41,847 nt of DNA from Sanguibacter inulinus. GTDB lineage: Bacteria; Actinomycetota; Actinomycetes; Actinomycetales; Cellulomonadaceae. The position numbers and the translations under genes are program-made. The notes beneath the pieces were generated by a model. The model saw only the letters and a list, made by a program, of their open reading frames with translations. It made no database searches and was not told where the DNA came from. Positions within the stretch are counted from its first letter, which is position 1. Every line of letters starts with the position of its first letter. Location: assembly GCF_013415325.1 (NCBI RefSeq), contig NZ_JACBYE010000039.1:1-41847 (forward strand), given 5' to 3'. This document shows, piece after piece, positions 31,199-39,242 of the stretch.

Positions 31199-31681
31199 AT
31201 GAGTCTGCAAGCGCTGAGCAGCGTCCTGTGGCGCGAGCGCCAGCTCCTCGAGCTGCTCCTGTTCAAGCTCGAGGAAGAGCAGCTGCTGCTCACCAGCGGC
31301 AAGACCCGCTGGCTCGGCCACGCCACCCGCGAGGTCGAGAACGTCCTCGAGCAGATCCGCGAGGTCGAGCTCGGCCGGTCGGTCGAGTCCGACGCCGTCG
31401 CACGTCTGCACGGGCTCGAGCCCGGCCGCAGCCTGCACGAGCTGGCCGAGGCCGTCCCCCCGCCGTGGGACGACCTGCTGCGCACGCACCGTCAGGCCTT
31501 CCTCGACATCACGCACCAGATCGAGTCCCTCGCCGCCGGGAACCGAGAGCTGCTCTCAGCCTCCCACAGGGCGACGCAGGAGGCTCTCGCGAACCTCACG
31601 CAGGACTCGCACACCTACGACGCGACCGGATCGACCGCGCACGGTGAGTCCACAGCCCGCATGCTCGACCAGGAATTCTGA
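31199..31681 (+). CDS. flgN: Flagellar export chaperone FlgN
   Basis: FlgN is the chaperone of the hook-filament junction proteins FlgK and FlgL, encoded directly downstream. The 160-residue protein is nearly all helix: LSSVLWRERQLLELLLFKLE, then EEEQLLLTSGKTRWLGHATRE and VENVLEQIREVELGRSVES, with a second coiled part (ITHQIESLAAGNRELLSASH). The start is ATG 31199 with GAAGGAG ten bases upstream; a longer reading would begin inside the promoter. Confidence 0.9.
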   Translation: MSLQALSSVLWRERQLLELLLFKLEEEQLLLTSGKTRWLGHATREVENVLEQIREVELGRSVESDAVARLHGLEPGRSLHELAEAVPPPWDDLLRTHRQAFLDITHQIESLAAGNRELLSASHRATQEALANLTQDSHTYDATGSTAHGESTARMLDQEF

Positions 31682-31687
31682 GGAACC

Positions 31688-33115
31688 ATGAGCACCTTCT
31701 CCGGACTGTCCACAGCCCTGTCCTCGCTCATCGCGCAGCGTCAGGCCATCGAGGTCAGCGGCCAGAACCTCGCCAACATCAACACCCCCGGCTACACGCG
31801 CCAGCGGCTCGAGATGCAGTCGGTCAGCGCCGGCCAGGGCGCGACGATGTTCTCCCAGGGCAACGGGATCGGCAACGGCGTCCAGGGCGTCACCGTCGCC
31901 CGCCTCGGCGACATCTTCATGGACGCCCGTGTGCGCACCACGTCGTCGTCTGCCGAGTACCTCGCGGCCCGGACCGACGCCTACAAGCGGCTCGAGTCGA
32001 CGATCGCCGAGCCTGGCGCCAACGGCATCTCGGCCGACCTCGACAAGCTGTGGGCCAGCTGGAGCGACGTCGTCAACTCCCCCACGAGCGACGCCGTCGG
32101 TGCTGTGCTCCTCGAGAACTCCTCGGCCGTCCAGCGGTCGATCGCGACGGGGTACTCGGCCGTCGTCACGCAGTGGGACCAGACCCGCACCAAGGCGCAG
32201 TCGCTCGTCTCCGACGTGAACTCCGCAGCCTCGTCGGTCGCCCTCCTCAACGACCAGATCCAGCAGATCACCGTCTCGGGCGGCAACGCCAACGAGCTGA
32301 TCGACCAGCGCAACGTGCTCACCACGGCGCTCGCCTCGCTCGCCGGTGCGACGGTCCGCCTCCAGCCCAACGGCACCGCAGACGTCAACATCGGCGGGAA
32401 CCCGCTCGTCACCGGCAGCACGGCCAACAAGATCAAGCTCGTGGGCAGCCAGGAGATGGTCGGCGCCGCCGGCAACCAGGTCCGCGTCGAGTGGGACCGC
32501 GTCCCGGCCGGCACCCCCGCCCCGCTCGAGGGCGGCGAGCTCGCCGGCGTGCTGAGCGTGCTCGCCCCGGCCGACGGCGGTGCCGGTGGCCTCCTCGCCG
32601 AGTCCGCAGAGTCGTACAACGCCCTCGCCACGAAGCTCGCGACCTCGGTCAACGCGCTCCACTCCGCGGGCGCCGACCGCGCCGGCACCACAGGCGTCGA
32701 CTTCTACTCGCTGCCGACCGACGGCTCCCCCGCCGCCCTCGGCCTGCGCGTCGCGATCACGTCACCGGACAAGATCGCCGTGCGCAACCCCGCCAACGGC
32801 GCCAACGACACCTCCGTCGCCGATGCGATCGGCCAGCTCGGCGCCTCGAAGGACGGCCCGGACAGCGTCTGGTCGACCTTCGTCGTCTCGACAGGGGTCA
32901 AGGCCAAGTCCGCGCTGCAGAGCGCGACTGTCGCCGAGGCCGCCCGGGTCACCGCAGAAGGCCTCCAGCTCGCGCAGACGAGCGTGGACCAGGACGAGGA
33001 GAGCGTCAACATGCTGTCCTTCCAGCGCGCCTACCAGGGCGCAGCCCGTGTCATGACAGCTGTCGACGAGATGCTCGACCAGCTCATCAACCGGACAGGA
33101 GTCGTCGGACGATGA
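31688..33115 (+). CDS. flgK: Hook-filament junction protein FlgK (HAP1)
   Basis: FlgK joins hook to filament. The N-terminal signature is complete (FSGLSTALSSLIAQRQAIEV, then GQNLANINTPGYTRQRLEM), as is the C-terminal one (SVDQDEESVNMLSFQRAYQG, then AARVMTAVDEMLDQLIN). The length of 475 residues is typical. It starts six bases after flgN with GAGGAA upstream, and its stop overlaps the flgL start as ATGA. Confidence 0.96.
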   Translation: MSTFSGLSTALSSLIAQRQAIEVSGQNLANINTPGYTRQRLEMQSVSAGQGATMFSQGNGIGNGVQGVTVARLGDIFMDARVRTTSSSAEYLAARTDAYKRLESTIAEPGANGISADLDKLWASWSDVVNSPTSDAVGAVLLENSSAVQRSIATGYSAVVTQWDQTRTKAQSLVSDVNSAASSVALLNDQIQQITVSGGNANELIDQRNVLTTALASLAGATVRLQPNGTADVNIGGNPLVTGSTANKIKLVGSQEMVGAAGNQVRVEWDRVPAGTPAPLEGGELAGVLSVLAPADGGAGGLLAESAESYNALATKLATSVNALHSAGADRAGTTGVDFYSLPTDGSPAALGLRVAITSPDKIAVRNPANGANDTSVADAIGQLGASKDGPDSVWSTFVVSTGVKAKSALQSATVAEAARVTAEGLQLAQTSVDQDEESVNMLSFQRAYQGAARVMTAVDEMLDQLINRTGVVGR

Positions 33116-34023
33116 TCACCCGAGTCACCCACCAGTCCACGCAGCGTGCTGCGCTCACCAACCTCCAGGCCACCCAGAGCCAGCTCGCCCAGCTCCAGCA
33201 GCGCGCCTCGAGCGGCAAGATGGTCACCAAGGCCTCCGACGACCCCGCCAAGGCTGCCGACGCGATGGCGCTCCGCAAGGAGCAGCAGGCGGCTGCGCAG
33301 TACTCGCGCAACGTCCAGGACGGCGTCAGCTGGCTGACCTCGATCGACACGGCGATCAACACCTCGCTCTCCTACCTCAACCGCGCCCGCGACCTCGTCG
33401 TCCGAGGCGCGAACTCGGGTGCGACCAACGCGGAGGCCCGCGAGGCGCTCGCTGTCGAGATCGAAGGGCTCCGCGGGTCTCTCGCCGCCCAGGCCAACAC
33501 CACGTACCTCGGACGCTCGGTGTTCGCCGGGACCTCCGACGGACCGGCCTACACTCAGGACACAGTCACCGGCGACTACACCTACAACGGGTCCCCCGGG
33601 ATCGTCGAGCGCCGGACCGGTGCTGGCACGACGGTCCGCGTGGACGCGGACGGAGCAGCAGTGTTCGGCACCAGCAACGACCCCGACGCCCCTGACGCGT
33701 CGGTGTACGCACTCCTCACCGACATCGCTGCCAAGCTGCGCGCCGGCGAGGACGTCCAGTCCGACATCACGAAGATCGACGCACGCAGGGACAAGATGCT
33801 CAGCGAGATCACCGGGGTGGGCGCCAGGACGAACCAGCTCGAGAGCGCCAAGGAGCTGCTGGGCCACAAGGCCATGTCGCTCAAGGGCGACCTCTCGGCC
33901 GTCGAGGACATCGACCTCCCCGCCACCCTCATCGAGCTGCAGATGCAGGAGGTCGCCTACCAGGCGGCCCTCGGCGCCACAGCCCGCGTGCTCCAGCCGA
34001 GCCTCCTGGACTACCTCAAGTGA
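33112..34023 (+). CDS. flgL: Hook-filament junction protein FlgL (HAP3)
   Basis: FlgL is the second junction protein and resembles flagellin. Features: RVTHQSTQRAALTNLQATQS, LQQRASSGKMVTKASDDPAK and SYLNRARDLVVRGANSGATN in the N-terminal part; LGHKAMSLKGDLSAVEDIDL and LIELQMQEVAYQAALGATAR at the C-terminus. 303 residues. Four-base overlaps on both sides couple it to flgK and fliW. Confidence 0.96.
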   Translation: MITRVTHQSTQRAALTNLQATQSQLAQLQQRASSGKMVTKASDDPAKAADAMALRKEQQAAAQYSRNVQDGVSWLTSIDTAINTSLSYLNRARDLVVRGANSGATNAEAREALAVEIEGLRGSLAAQANTTYLGRSVFAGTSDGPAYTQDTVTGDYTYNGSPGIVERRTGAGTTVRVDADGAAVFGTSNDPDAPDASVYALLTDIAAKLRAGEDVQSDITKIDARRDKMLSEITGVGARTNQLESAKELLGHKAMSLKGDLSAVEDIDLPATLIELQMQEVAYQAALGATARVLQPSLLDYLK

Positions 34024-34406
34024 TCTCCAGCATCCACTTCCTCGAGTCCCTCCCGGGCCTGTCGCCGGCCACGGACTTCGACCTCACGTCCCTCGACGAC
34101 GCCGGGCTGCTGTTCAGCCTGCGCGGCGCCCAGGACTCGACGCGGCTCTTCGCGATCCAGCCCGGCCCGTACTTCTCGGAGTACGAGCCGACCTTCGGCT
34201 CCGAGGTGCTGTCTGCGCTCTCCCTCGACGGCGCCGACGACGACCGCCGCGCCGTGCTCGTCATCGTCACCCCGAGCCAGCCGGACACCCCCGCGACGGC
34301 CAACCTGCTCGCCCCGCTCGTCGTCAACACCGAGACGGGCGACGCCCTGCAGGTGATCCTCGAGGGTGCGTCCTGGCCCGTCCGGGCTCCCCTAGTCGCC
34401 GCCTGA
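34020..34406 (+). CDS. fliW: Flagellar assembly factor FliW (CsrA antagonist)
   Basis: FliW binds flagellin and CsrA in a mutually exclusive way. When flagellin is secreted, free FliW takes CsrA off the flagellin mRNA. The 128-residue protein has the family pattern HFLESLPGLSPATDFDLTSL, then LFAIQPGPYFSEYEP and VTPSQPDTPATANLLAPLVV, with VNTETGDALQVIL near the end. The start is a GTG overlapping the flgL stop (GTGA). csrA is 33 kb away in this cluster instead of adjacent. Confidence 0.95.
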   Translation: MISSIHFLESLPGLSPATDFDLTSLDDAGLLFSLRGAQDSTRLFAIQPGPYFSEYEPTFGSEVLSALSLDGADDDRRAVLVIVTPSQPDTPATANLLAPLVVNTETGDALQVILEGASWPVRAPLVAA

Positions 34407-34461
34407 CCGCGACACCCGTCTTTCCCCGAGCGTCCCCTCGCAGCACAGACAGAGGAGTCCG

Positions 34462-35718
34462 ATGGACCACCCCAGCCCGTCACCGGCGGCTGAGGCCGCA
34501 CCCGTGAAGTTCGCCGTCCCGGCGTTCCCCGGGGAAGGCCTCTCCGACGTGACGCCGACCTTCGGCCGTCTGGCGATCGTCGACCGCCAGCGCCAGGTCC
34601 TCGCCTACGCGCTCCCCGTGCTCAGCGCCCTCGACGGTGACGTCGCCGACGCTGCGGCCGCCGCGACGCTGCACCACGTGTACAGGACCGTCGACCTCGA
34701 GAAGTACGTGGCCGACAGGCCCGCGTTCATCTGGTCGACCCCCGCGATGCTCGCCGGCCAGGAGTCCGTCCCACCGAGCCACGGCGGGGTCGGGCTGCTC
34801 GTGCACCCCTCGGCGACCCGACGCGCTGACGGCGCGGAGCAGATCATCGCGCTCTCCGAGCGGGGCACCCCGACGATCCTCGTCAAGTTCGCGGACGAGC
34901 CGGGCCAGCGCGCCCTGCTGCCCTTCGTCACGCACGTGATGGTCGACGTCTCCGACACCACGCTCCCCCACGCCGAGCTCGTGACCGTCGCGCACAACGC
35001 CGGCGTCACGGTGATCGCCGAGAACGTCCAGGGCACCCTCGGCCCGGCGAAGGCCTGGGGCCTCGGCGTCGACTACCTCATGGGCTCGATCTACCACCAC
35101 GAGAAGCCCACCGTCGTGCGCAGCCTCGACCCCGGTGAGATCCAGTGCCTCGAGGTCGTCAGGCTGCTCTCGGCACCCGACGTCGACACCACGCGCATCG
35201 CCGAGGTCCTCTCGAGCGACCCCGAGATGACAGTCCGGGTGCTGCACCTGGTCAACTCCGTCGCGATGGGCCTGCCCCAGCGCGTGGACTCGCTGCACAG
35301 GGCGATCATCATGCTCGGCCCGTCGCGGCTGACGACGCTGGTCATGGCCTCGCTCATCAGCTCGCGGATCCAGCAGATGGACGCGCTCTGGTTCCTGCTC
35401 GCCCGCGCCGCTGCGTGCCGTGAGCTCTCGGGCGACGACACCGGCTACACCGTCGGTCTGCTGTCGGCCTTCGCCGAGGAGACCGGGATCCCGGTCTCGG
35501 TGCTCGTCGAGAAGTCGCTCGTCTCGGACGAGGTCGCCCGCGCCCTCGACTCCTACGAGGGTCACCTCGGCTCGACGCTCGCCGCCGTCGTCGCCCACGA
35601 GCACGGCGACACCGCAGCCGTCGAGGCCACCGCCTGGCGGCCCGAGCAGGTCGCGCACGCGTACCTGGTCGCCCTCCCCTGGGCCCTCGAGACCGTCCGC
35701 CACCTCAACCTCACCTGA
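34462..35718 (+). CDS. EAL-like/HDOD signalling protein (YuxH family)
   Basis: Residues 35-195 resemble an EAL fold (LAIVDRQRQVLAYALPVLSA, then ILVKFADEPGQRALLPFVTH and AENVQGTLGPAKAWGLGVDY) but lack the EAL triad and the metal-binding acidic set, so c-di-GMP hydrolysis is unlikely. Residues 210-400 form an HDOD domain (CLEVVRLLSAPDVDTTRIAE, then DPEMTVRVLHLVNSVAMGLP and HRAIIMLGPSRLTTLVMASL). Such pairs act in signalling, sometimes motility. It follows fliW by 55 bases with a GAGGAG site and no promoter of its own that I can see, so it is probably co-transcribed. Substrate and partner are unknown. Confidence 0.85.
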   Translation: MDHPSPSPAAEAAPVKFAVPAFPGEGLSDVTPTFGRLAIVDRQRQVLAYALPVLSALDGDVADAAAAATLHHVYRTVDLEKYVADRPAFIWSTPAMLAGQESVPPSHGGVGLLVHPSATRRADGAEQIIALSERGTPTILVKFADEPGQRALLPFVTHVMVDVSDTTLPHAELVTVAHNAGVTVIAENVQGTLGPAKAWGLGVDYLMGSIYHHEKPTVVRSLDPGEIQCLEVVRLLSAPDVDTTRIAEVLSSDPEMTVRVLHLVNSVAMGLPQRVDSLHRAIIMLGPSRLTTLVMASLISSRIQQMDALWFLLARAAACRELSGDDTGYTVGLLSAFAEETGIPVSVLVEKSLVSDEVARALDSYEGHLGSTLAAVVAHEHGDTAAVEATAWRPEQVAHAYLVALPWALETVRHLNLT

Positions 35719-35774
35719 GGCCAGACGCACCACCCGCGATGCGCCCCTTCAGGCGCCGACGGACCAGCACGCCC

Positions 35775-35806
35775 GACGGCGGCCGACCCACGGGTCGGCC
35801 GCCGTC
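35775..35806. terminator. Bidirectional terminator hairpin
   Basis: GACGGCGGCCGACC pairs with GGTCGGCCGCCGTC (14 bp) around a 4-base loop, between the plus-strand EAL/HDOD gene and the minus-strand ATPase gene. It marks the right border of the flagellar region. Confidence 0.75.
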
Positions 35807-35834
35807 TCGCATACCGGGCCGTGCCCGGCCGGGC

Positions 35835-38800
35835 TCAGGGCTCCCAGGAGCGGGCGAGGTCGACGTCTCGAGCGCGCGACGGGTCGGCGAGCAGGATCTC
35901 CACGAGGTGCCGGTCCGTCCAGCGACCGGCCGACTGGGCCAGTCCCTGCGCGGTCGTGGCGAGCGACGTCCCGGTGCGCACGTGCACGGTCCCGTCGGCA
36001 GTCACCCACCAGTCGACGTCCTGGCCCTCGACCACCAGGTCTGCGTGCTCGAGCCACCCACCCGGCAGACCAGGGAGCAGCGCGAGCAGCGGAGCCGGGA
36101 CCACGCGCTCTGCAGGGTCGTCGGAGGCCTGGACCGACGCTGTCGTCGCGTCAGCCACGGGGACGTCCAGCAGGTCGGCGACGGCCTCGGCGGTCTCGAC
36201 GTCCCGGGCCGGGACGACCCAGCGCACCTGCGACCACATCGGTCCGACCGCGACGAGGACCTCCTGCGCGTCGACCGTGCGGCACACCCCGCCGCGCACG
36301 GCGACGACGACGTCCGGGAGGTCGTCGAGCTCGAGGCCAGCAGCCGCAGCAGCGCCGAGCCCCGCCCACACGGCACGTGCGACCGGCAGGGCGACCGAGA
36401 CCCCGTCCGCGACCTCCGGCCGGTCGAGCGCGGCGAAGAGTCCGTCCCACGTCACCGGGTCAGGGTGCGAGAGCAGCTGCGCCAGGTCTCCGACGGACAC
36501 GACGCCACCGAGCGCCGCGAGCAGCGCGGCATCGCTGCCGTCGAGAGCATCGAGACCGCCGGGACCGCCGGGACCGCCAGGACCGCCAGGACCGTCAGGA
36601 CCGTCGAGACTGCCGCGACCGTCCGCGCTGCGCTGGTGTCCGGGTCCCCTCAGGCCGTCCAGGTCGGCTGGCACGCCAGGGAGCAGCGCCAGGAGGTCGG
36701 GGTCGCTCGCACCGTCCTCGTCCGGCACGACGAAGGGTGCATCGAGCACGTCTCGCAGGCACCAGGCCGCGTAGGACAGCGCCGACGGCCCGGACCCTCC
36801 GGAGCCACCCAACCGGGTGACGACTGCGCGGCGCACCTCGGGGTCTTGCCGGGCGAGCCTGAGGACCTCTCCCCACGCGTCGTCGTGGACCACGTCGAGG
36901 TCGAGGAGCACGGGGACCTCGTCGAGGTGCGTCCCTGCCCCGAGCACTGCGCAGAGGTACGCGTCGTAGTCGGCCCAGCCAGGCACGTCGGGGGCACCCG
37001 AGCCGCCGGGCTCGAGACCGTCGTCTGCGTCGCCGGTGTCGAGCTCGACAGTGCGGACCGTGAGCGTGGAGCGCACCCCGCACACGAGGGCTGCCTGTCG
37101 GTCGAGCGCCTTCGTGTCGACCACGTCGAGGTCCAGGTGCGACGCCGCCCACGAACCGGGCCAGGCCAGGTCGCGCGCCGCGCTCCACACACCGCCGGCC
37201 CCAGGCAGCGGCAGGTCGCCCCACCACGCGGGGACGTCGGCAGGCTCGACGCCGTGCGCAGCCGTGACCCCGGCGAGCAGAGCGAGCAGGCCCGGGAGCG
37301 GACCGAGGTCGTCGCCCGAGAGGTCCGAGCGGCTGCGGTCTCGAGCATCGTCCGGCGCGTCGACGTCGAGGTCGAGCAGCAGCTCGGAGGCGTCGCGCAC
37401 GGCTGCCTCGACCGCAGCGAGGCTCAGGACCGACGGGTCGTCCGCGTCGGCGGCGCCGAGCCTGCGCAGCAGGGGGTGGACCGCATCGGGGTGCACGAGC
37501 CTGAGACCTGGGAGGGTCAGCAGACCGTCGACCTCGTCCGCACCCGGCAGCACCAGCCCGCGAGGTCCGCGGGCCGTCGTGCCGTCGGCCAGCGGCACGA
37601 AGATCCCGTCGAGGGCCTCGCGCACGGCTCGGTCCGTGTCGGCCGACGACGCGAGCGCGTCGTAGAGCGTGCGCCACTGAGCGGGGGTGAGGCCTGAGGG
37701 CAGCGCGTCGACCACGTCGACCACCGAGAGGACCGGCATGTCGAGGGCGCGAGCCGCCGCGCGCCGCCCAGGTACCACGTCGACGGCCCCGAGGCCCGTC
37801 GGTGCCAAGGCCTCGAGCAGCGCAGTGCTCGCCCCAGGCCCGAGGGCGACCACGTCGCGTGCCCGGCGGCCCCCGAACAGCGGAGCCTCCCGCAGCGCGG
37901 CCGTCACCGACTCACGGACGAGGGCGTCCAGCCGACCTGCCGGCAGGCCCGTCGGCACGAGGGAGAGCGGGTCGTCGACCTGGCCGGCGAGGTCGGCCAG
38001 GACGGGCCCTGTCTGCTCGGCGACAAAAGTCGCGAGCGCCCCGTCGGCCACGTGCCGACGTGACGGGTCGAGCGGGAAGGTCGCGACGAGCACCGCGGGG
38101 ACCGTGAGCGGCTCCTCGGTAGGCGTCGGGGCCCTCACCACGCCGGTGGCGCGAGGCCCGCCGAGGCCTGGTCGACCAGCGAGAGGCTCGGACGCACTGT
38201 CCTCGGCAGGCGCAGTCCCGCCAGTCTCGCGCGGGAGGGCCCAGACGATGGTCCACGTGGAACGGTCACGCTCTTCGACAGGACGGTCGACGACGAGGTG
38301 CGCGGGGACCGCCCCAGACTCCTCGGCCACCCACCACCGCGTCCTGACGTCCGTGAGCACCCTGTCGGCTACGCCCTCGTCCGTGGCAGCCCCGGCACGG
38401 CGCACGTGCTGGATCTCGACGGTCGCCAGCCCGGGCAGCGCGAGCAGCAGGGTGTCGTCGACCTGGGCCAGCTGGCGGCGCACCTCGTCGACGGCCGTCT
38501 CGTCGCGCAGGGTGAGCTCGACGACCGTCGCGTAGGCGTCCCGCGCGTCACCAGCACCAGCACCAGCACCAGCACCAGCACCAGCACCAGCACCAGCACC
38601 AGCACCAGCACCAGCGGACGGTAGCTGCCCGAGGGGGTCGTCGCCCTCCGCGAGGACAGGCGATCTCGCTCCGGTGGCGAAGGGCAGCCGCAGCGCCGGC
38701 AGAGACCCGCCGCGTGCAGCGACGGAATCCGCGAGGTCGCCAGCACCGTCCGGCCCCGTGGCCACAGCCGCGAGCGCGTCACGCGTCTGCGCGACGGAGA

Positions 38801-39242
38801 AGCGCACGCCTCCGGATGCCGCCCGCACGACGATGTCGTCGGCGACCGCGCGCACAGCGGCGAAGCCGACACCGAAGCGCCCGACTGTCGTCGACCCGCT
38901 GCCCGACTTGGACGAGGCGCGCATCGAGGCGAGGGAGACGACACCGGGCCCGTCGAGCGCCTCGCCGGTGTTGGCGGCCACGAGCGTCGCGCCGCCCGCG
39001 TGCTCGACGAGACGTAGCAGGAGCGTCCCGGGAGCACCGGCCCGGACCGCTGCGTCGGCAGCGTTCTGCGCGAGCTCGACGACCACCCGGTCTCGGTAGT
39101 AGCCCGTCGCGTGGTCTTCTTCGGTGTTCGCGTCTTCACGCAGCCGCGTGGGGTTGCGGGCCCACGCGTCGAGGACCGCCGACCGCAGAGCAGCCGTACC
39201 GAAGGGATCGCTGCTCACGGCGTGGTCCTCACGCGGGTTCAC
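35835..39242 (-). CDS. Large sacsin-like GHKL ATPase protein, 1135 aa
   Basis: The N-terminus is a GHKL (Hsp90/MutL-type) ATP-binding domain: VVVELAQNAADAAVRAG (N-box, Asn about 60, Asp about 63), NTGEALDG (91-98) and GRFGVGFAAVRAVAD (121-127 for the glycine box). This layout is like the N-terminal repeat of sacsin and of bacterial 'sacsin N-terminal-like' proteins. The remaining 900 residues are Asp/Leu/Ala-rich with no domain I recognise. Two simple repeats interrupt the chain: Ala-Gly x11 (about 210-231) and GGP units (about 880-895). The GTG start overlaps the stop of the DUF3027 gene as GTGA; a GTG at 39218 is an alternative. A chaperone-like role is inferred only from the ATPase fold. 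Confidence 0.85.
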   Translation of the reverse strand: MNPREDHAVSSDPFGTAALRSAVLDAWARNPTRLREDANTEEDHATGYYRDRVVVELAQNAADAAVRAGAPGTLLLRLVEHAGGATLVAANTGEALDGPGVVSLASMRASSKSGSGSTTVGRFGVGFAAVRAVADDIVVRAASGGVRFSVAQTRDALAAVATGPDGAGDLADSVAARGGSLPALRLPFATGARSPVLAEGDDPLGQLPSAGAGAGAGAGAGAGAGAGAGAGDARDAYATVVELTLRDETAVDEVRRQLAQVDDTLLLALPGLATVEIQHVRRAGAATDEGVADRVLTDVRTRWWVAEESGAVPAHLVVDRPVEERDRSTWTIVWALPRETGGTAPAEDSASEPLAGRPGLGGPRATGVVRAPTPTEEPLTVPAVLVATFPLDPSRRHVADGALATFVAEQTGPVLADLAGQVDDPLSLVPTGLPAGRLDALVRESVTAALREAPLFGGRRARDVVALGPGASTALLEALAPTGLGAVDVVPGRRAAARALDMPVLSVVDVVDALPSGLTPAQWRTLYDALASSADTDRAVREALDGIFVPLADGTTARGPRGLVLPGADEVDGLLTLPGLRLVHPDAVHPLLRRLGAADADDPSVLSLAAVEAAVRDASELLLDLDVDAPDDARDRSRSDLSGDDLGPLPGLLALLAGVTAAHGVEPADVPAWWGDLPLPGAGGVWSAARDLAWPGSWAASHLDLDVVDTKALDRQAALVCGVRSTLTVRTVELDTGDADDGLEPGGSGAPDVPGWADYDAYLCAVLGAGTHLDEVPVLLDLDVVHDDAWGEVLRLARQDPEVRRAVVTRLGGSGGSGPSALSYAAWCLRDVLDAPFVVPDEDGASDPDLLALLPGVPADLDGLRGPGHQRSADGRGSLDGPDGPGGPGGPGGPGGLDALDGSDAALLAALGGVVSVGDLAQLLSHPDPVTWDGLFAALDRPEVADGVSVALPVARAVWAGLGAAAAAGLELDDLPDVVVAVRGGVCRTVDAQEVLVAVGPMWSQVRWVVPARDVETAEAVADLLDVPVADATTASVQASDDPAERVVPAPLLALLPGLPGGWLEHADLVVEGQDVDWWVTADGTVHVRTGTSLATTAQGLAQSAGRWTDRHLVEILLADPSRARDVDLARSWEP
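36554..36607. repeat. Imperfect 9-base tandem repeat (GACCGCCGG type)
   Basis: Six consecutive units (GACCGCCGG twice, GACCGCCAG twice, GACCGTCAG, GACCGTCGA), with weaker copies beyond. They code in frame for Gly-Gly-Pro-type units in the ATPase-like protein, so unit gain or loss would not shift the frame. Confidence 0.8.
38550..38615. repeat. Perfect hexanucleotide tandem repeat ACCAGC x11
   Basis: Eleven uninterrupted copies of ACCAGC (plus strand), coding on the minus strand for (Ala-Gly)11 in the sacsin-like protein. Perfect identity suggests recent expansion by slippage. Six-base units keep the frame. Confidence 0.95.

Noticed and set aside
38550-38615. Possible CRISPR-like repeat
   Set aside because: Contiguous 6-base units with no spacers, in frame inside a coding sequence; it is a microsatellite.
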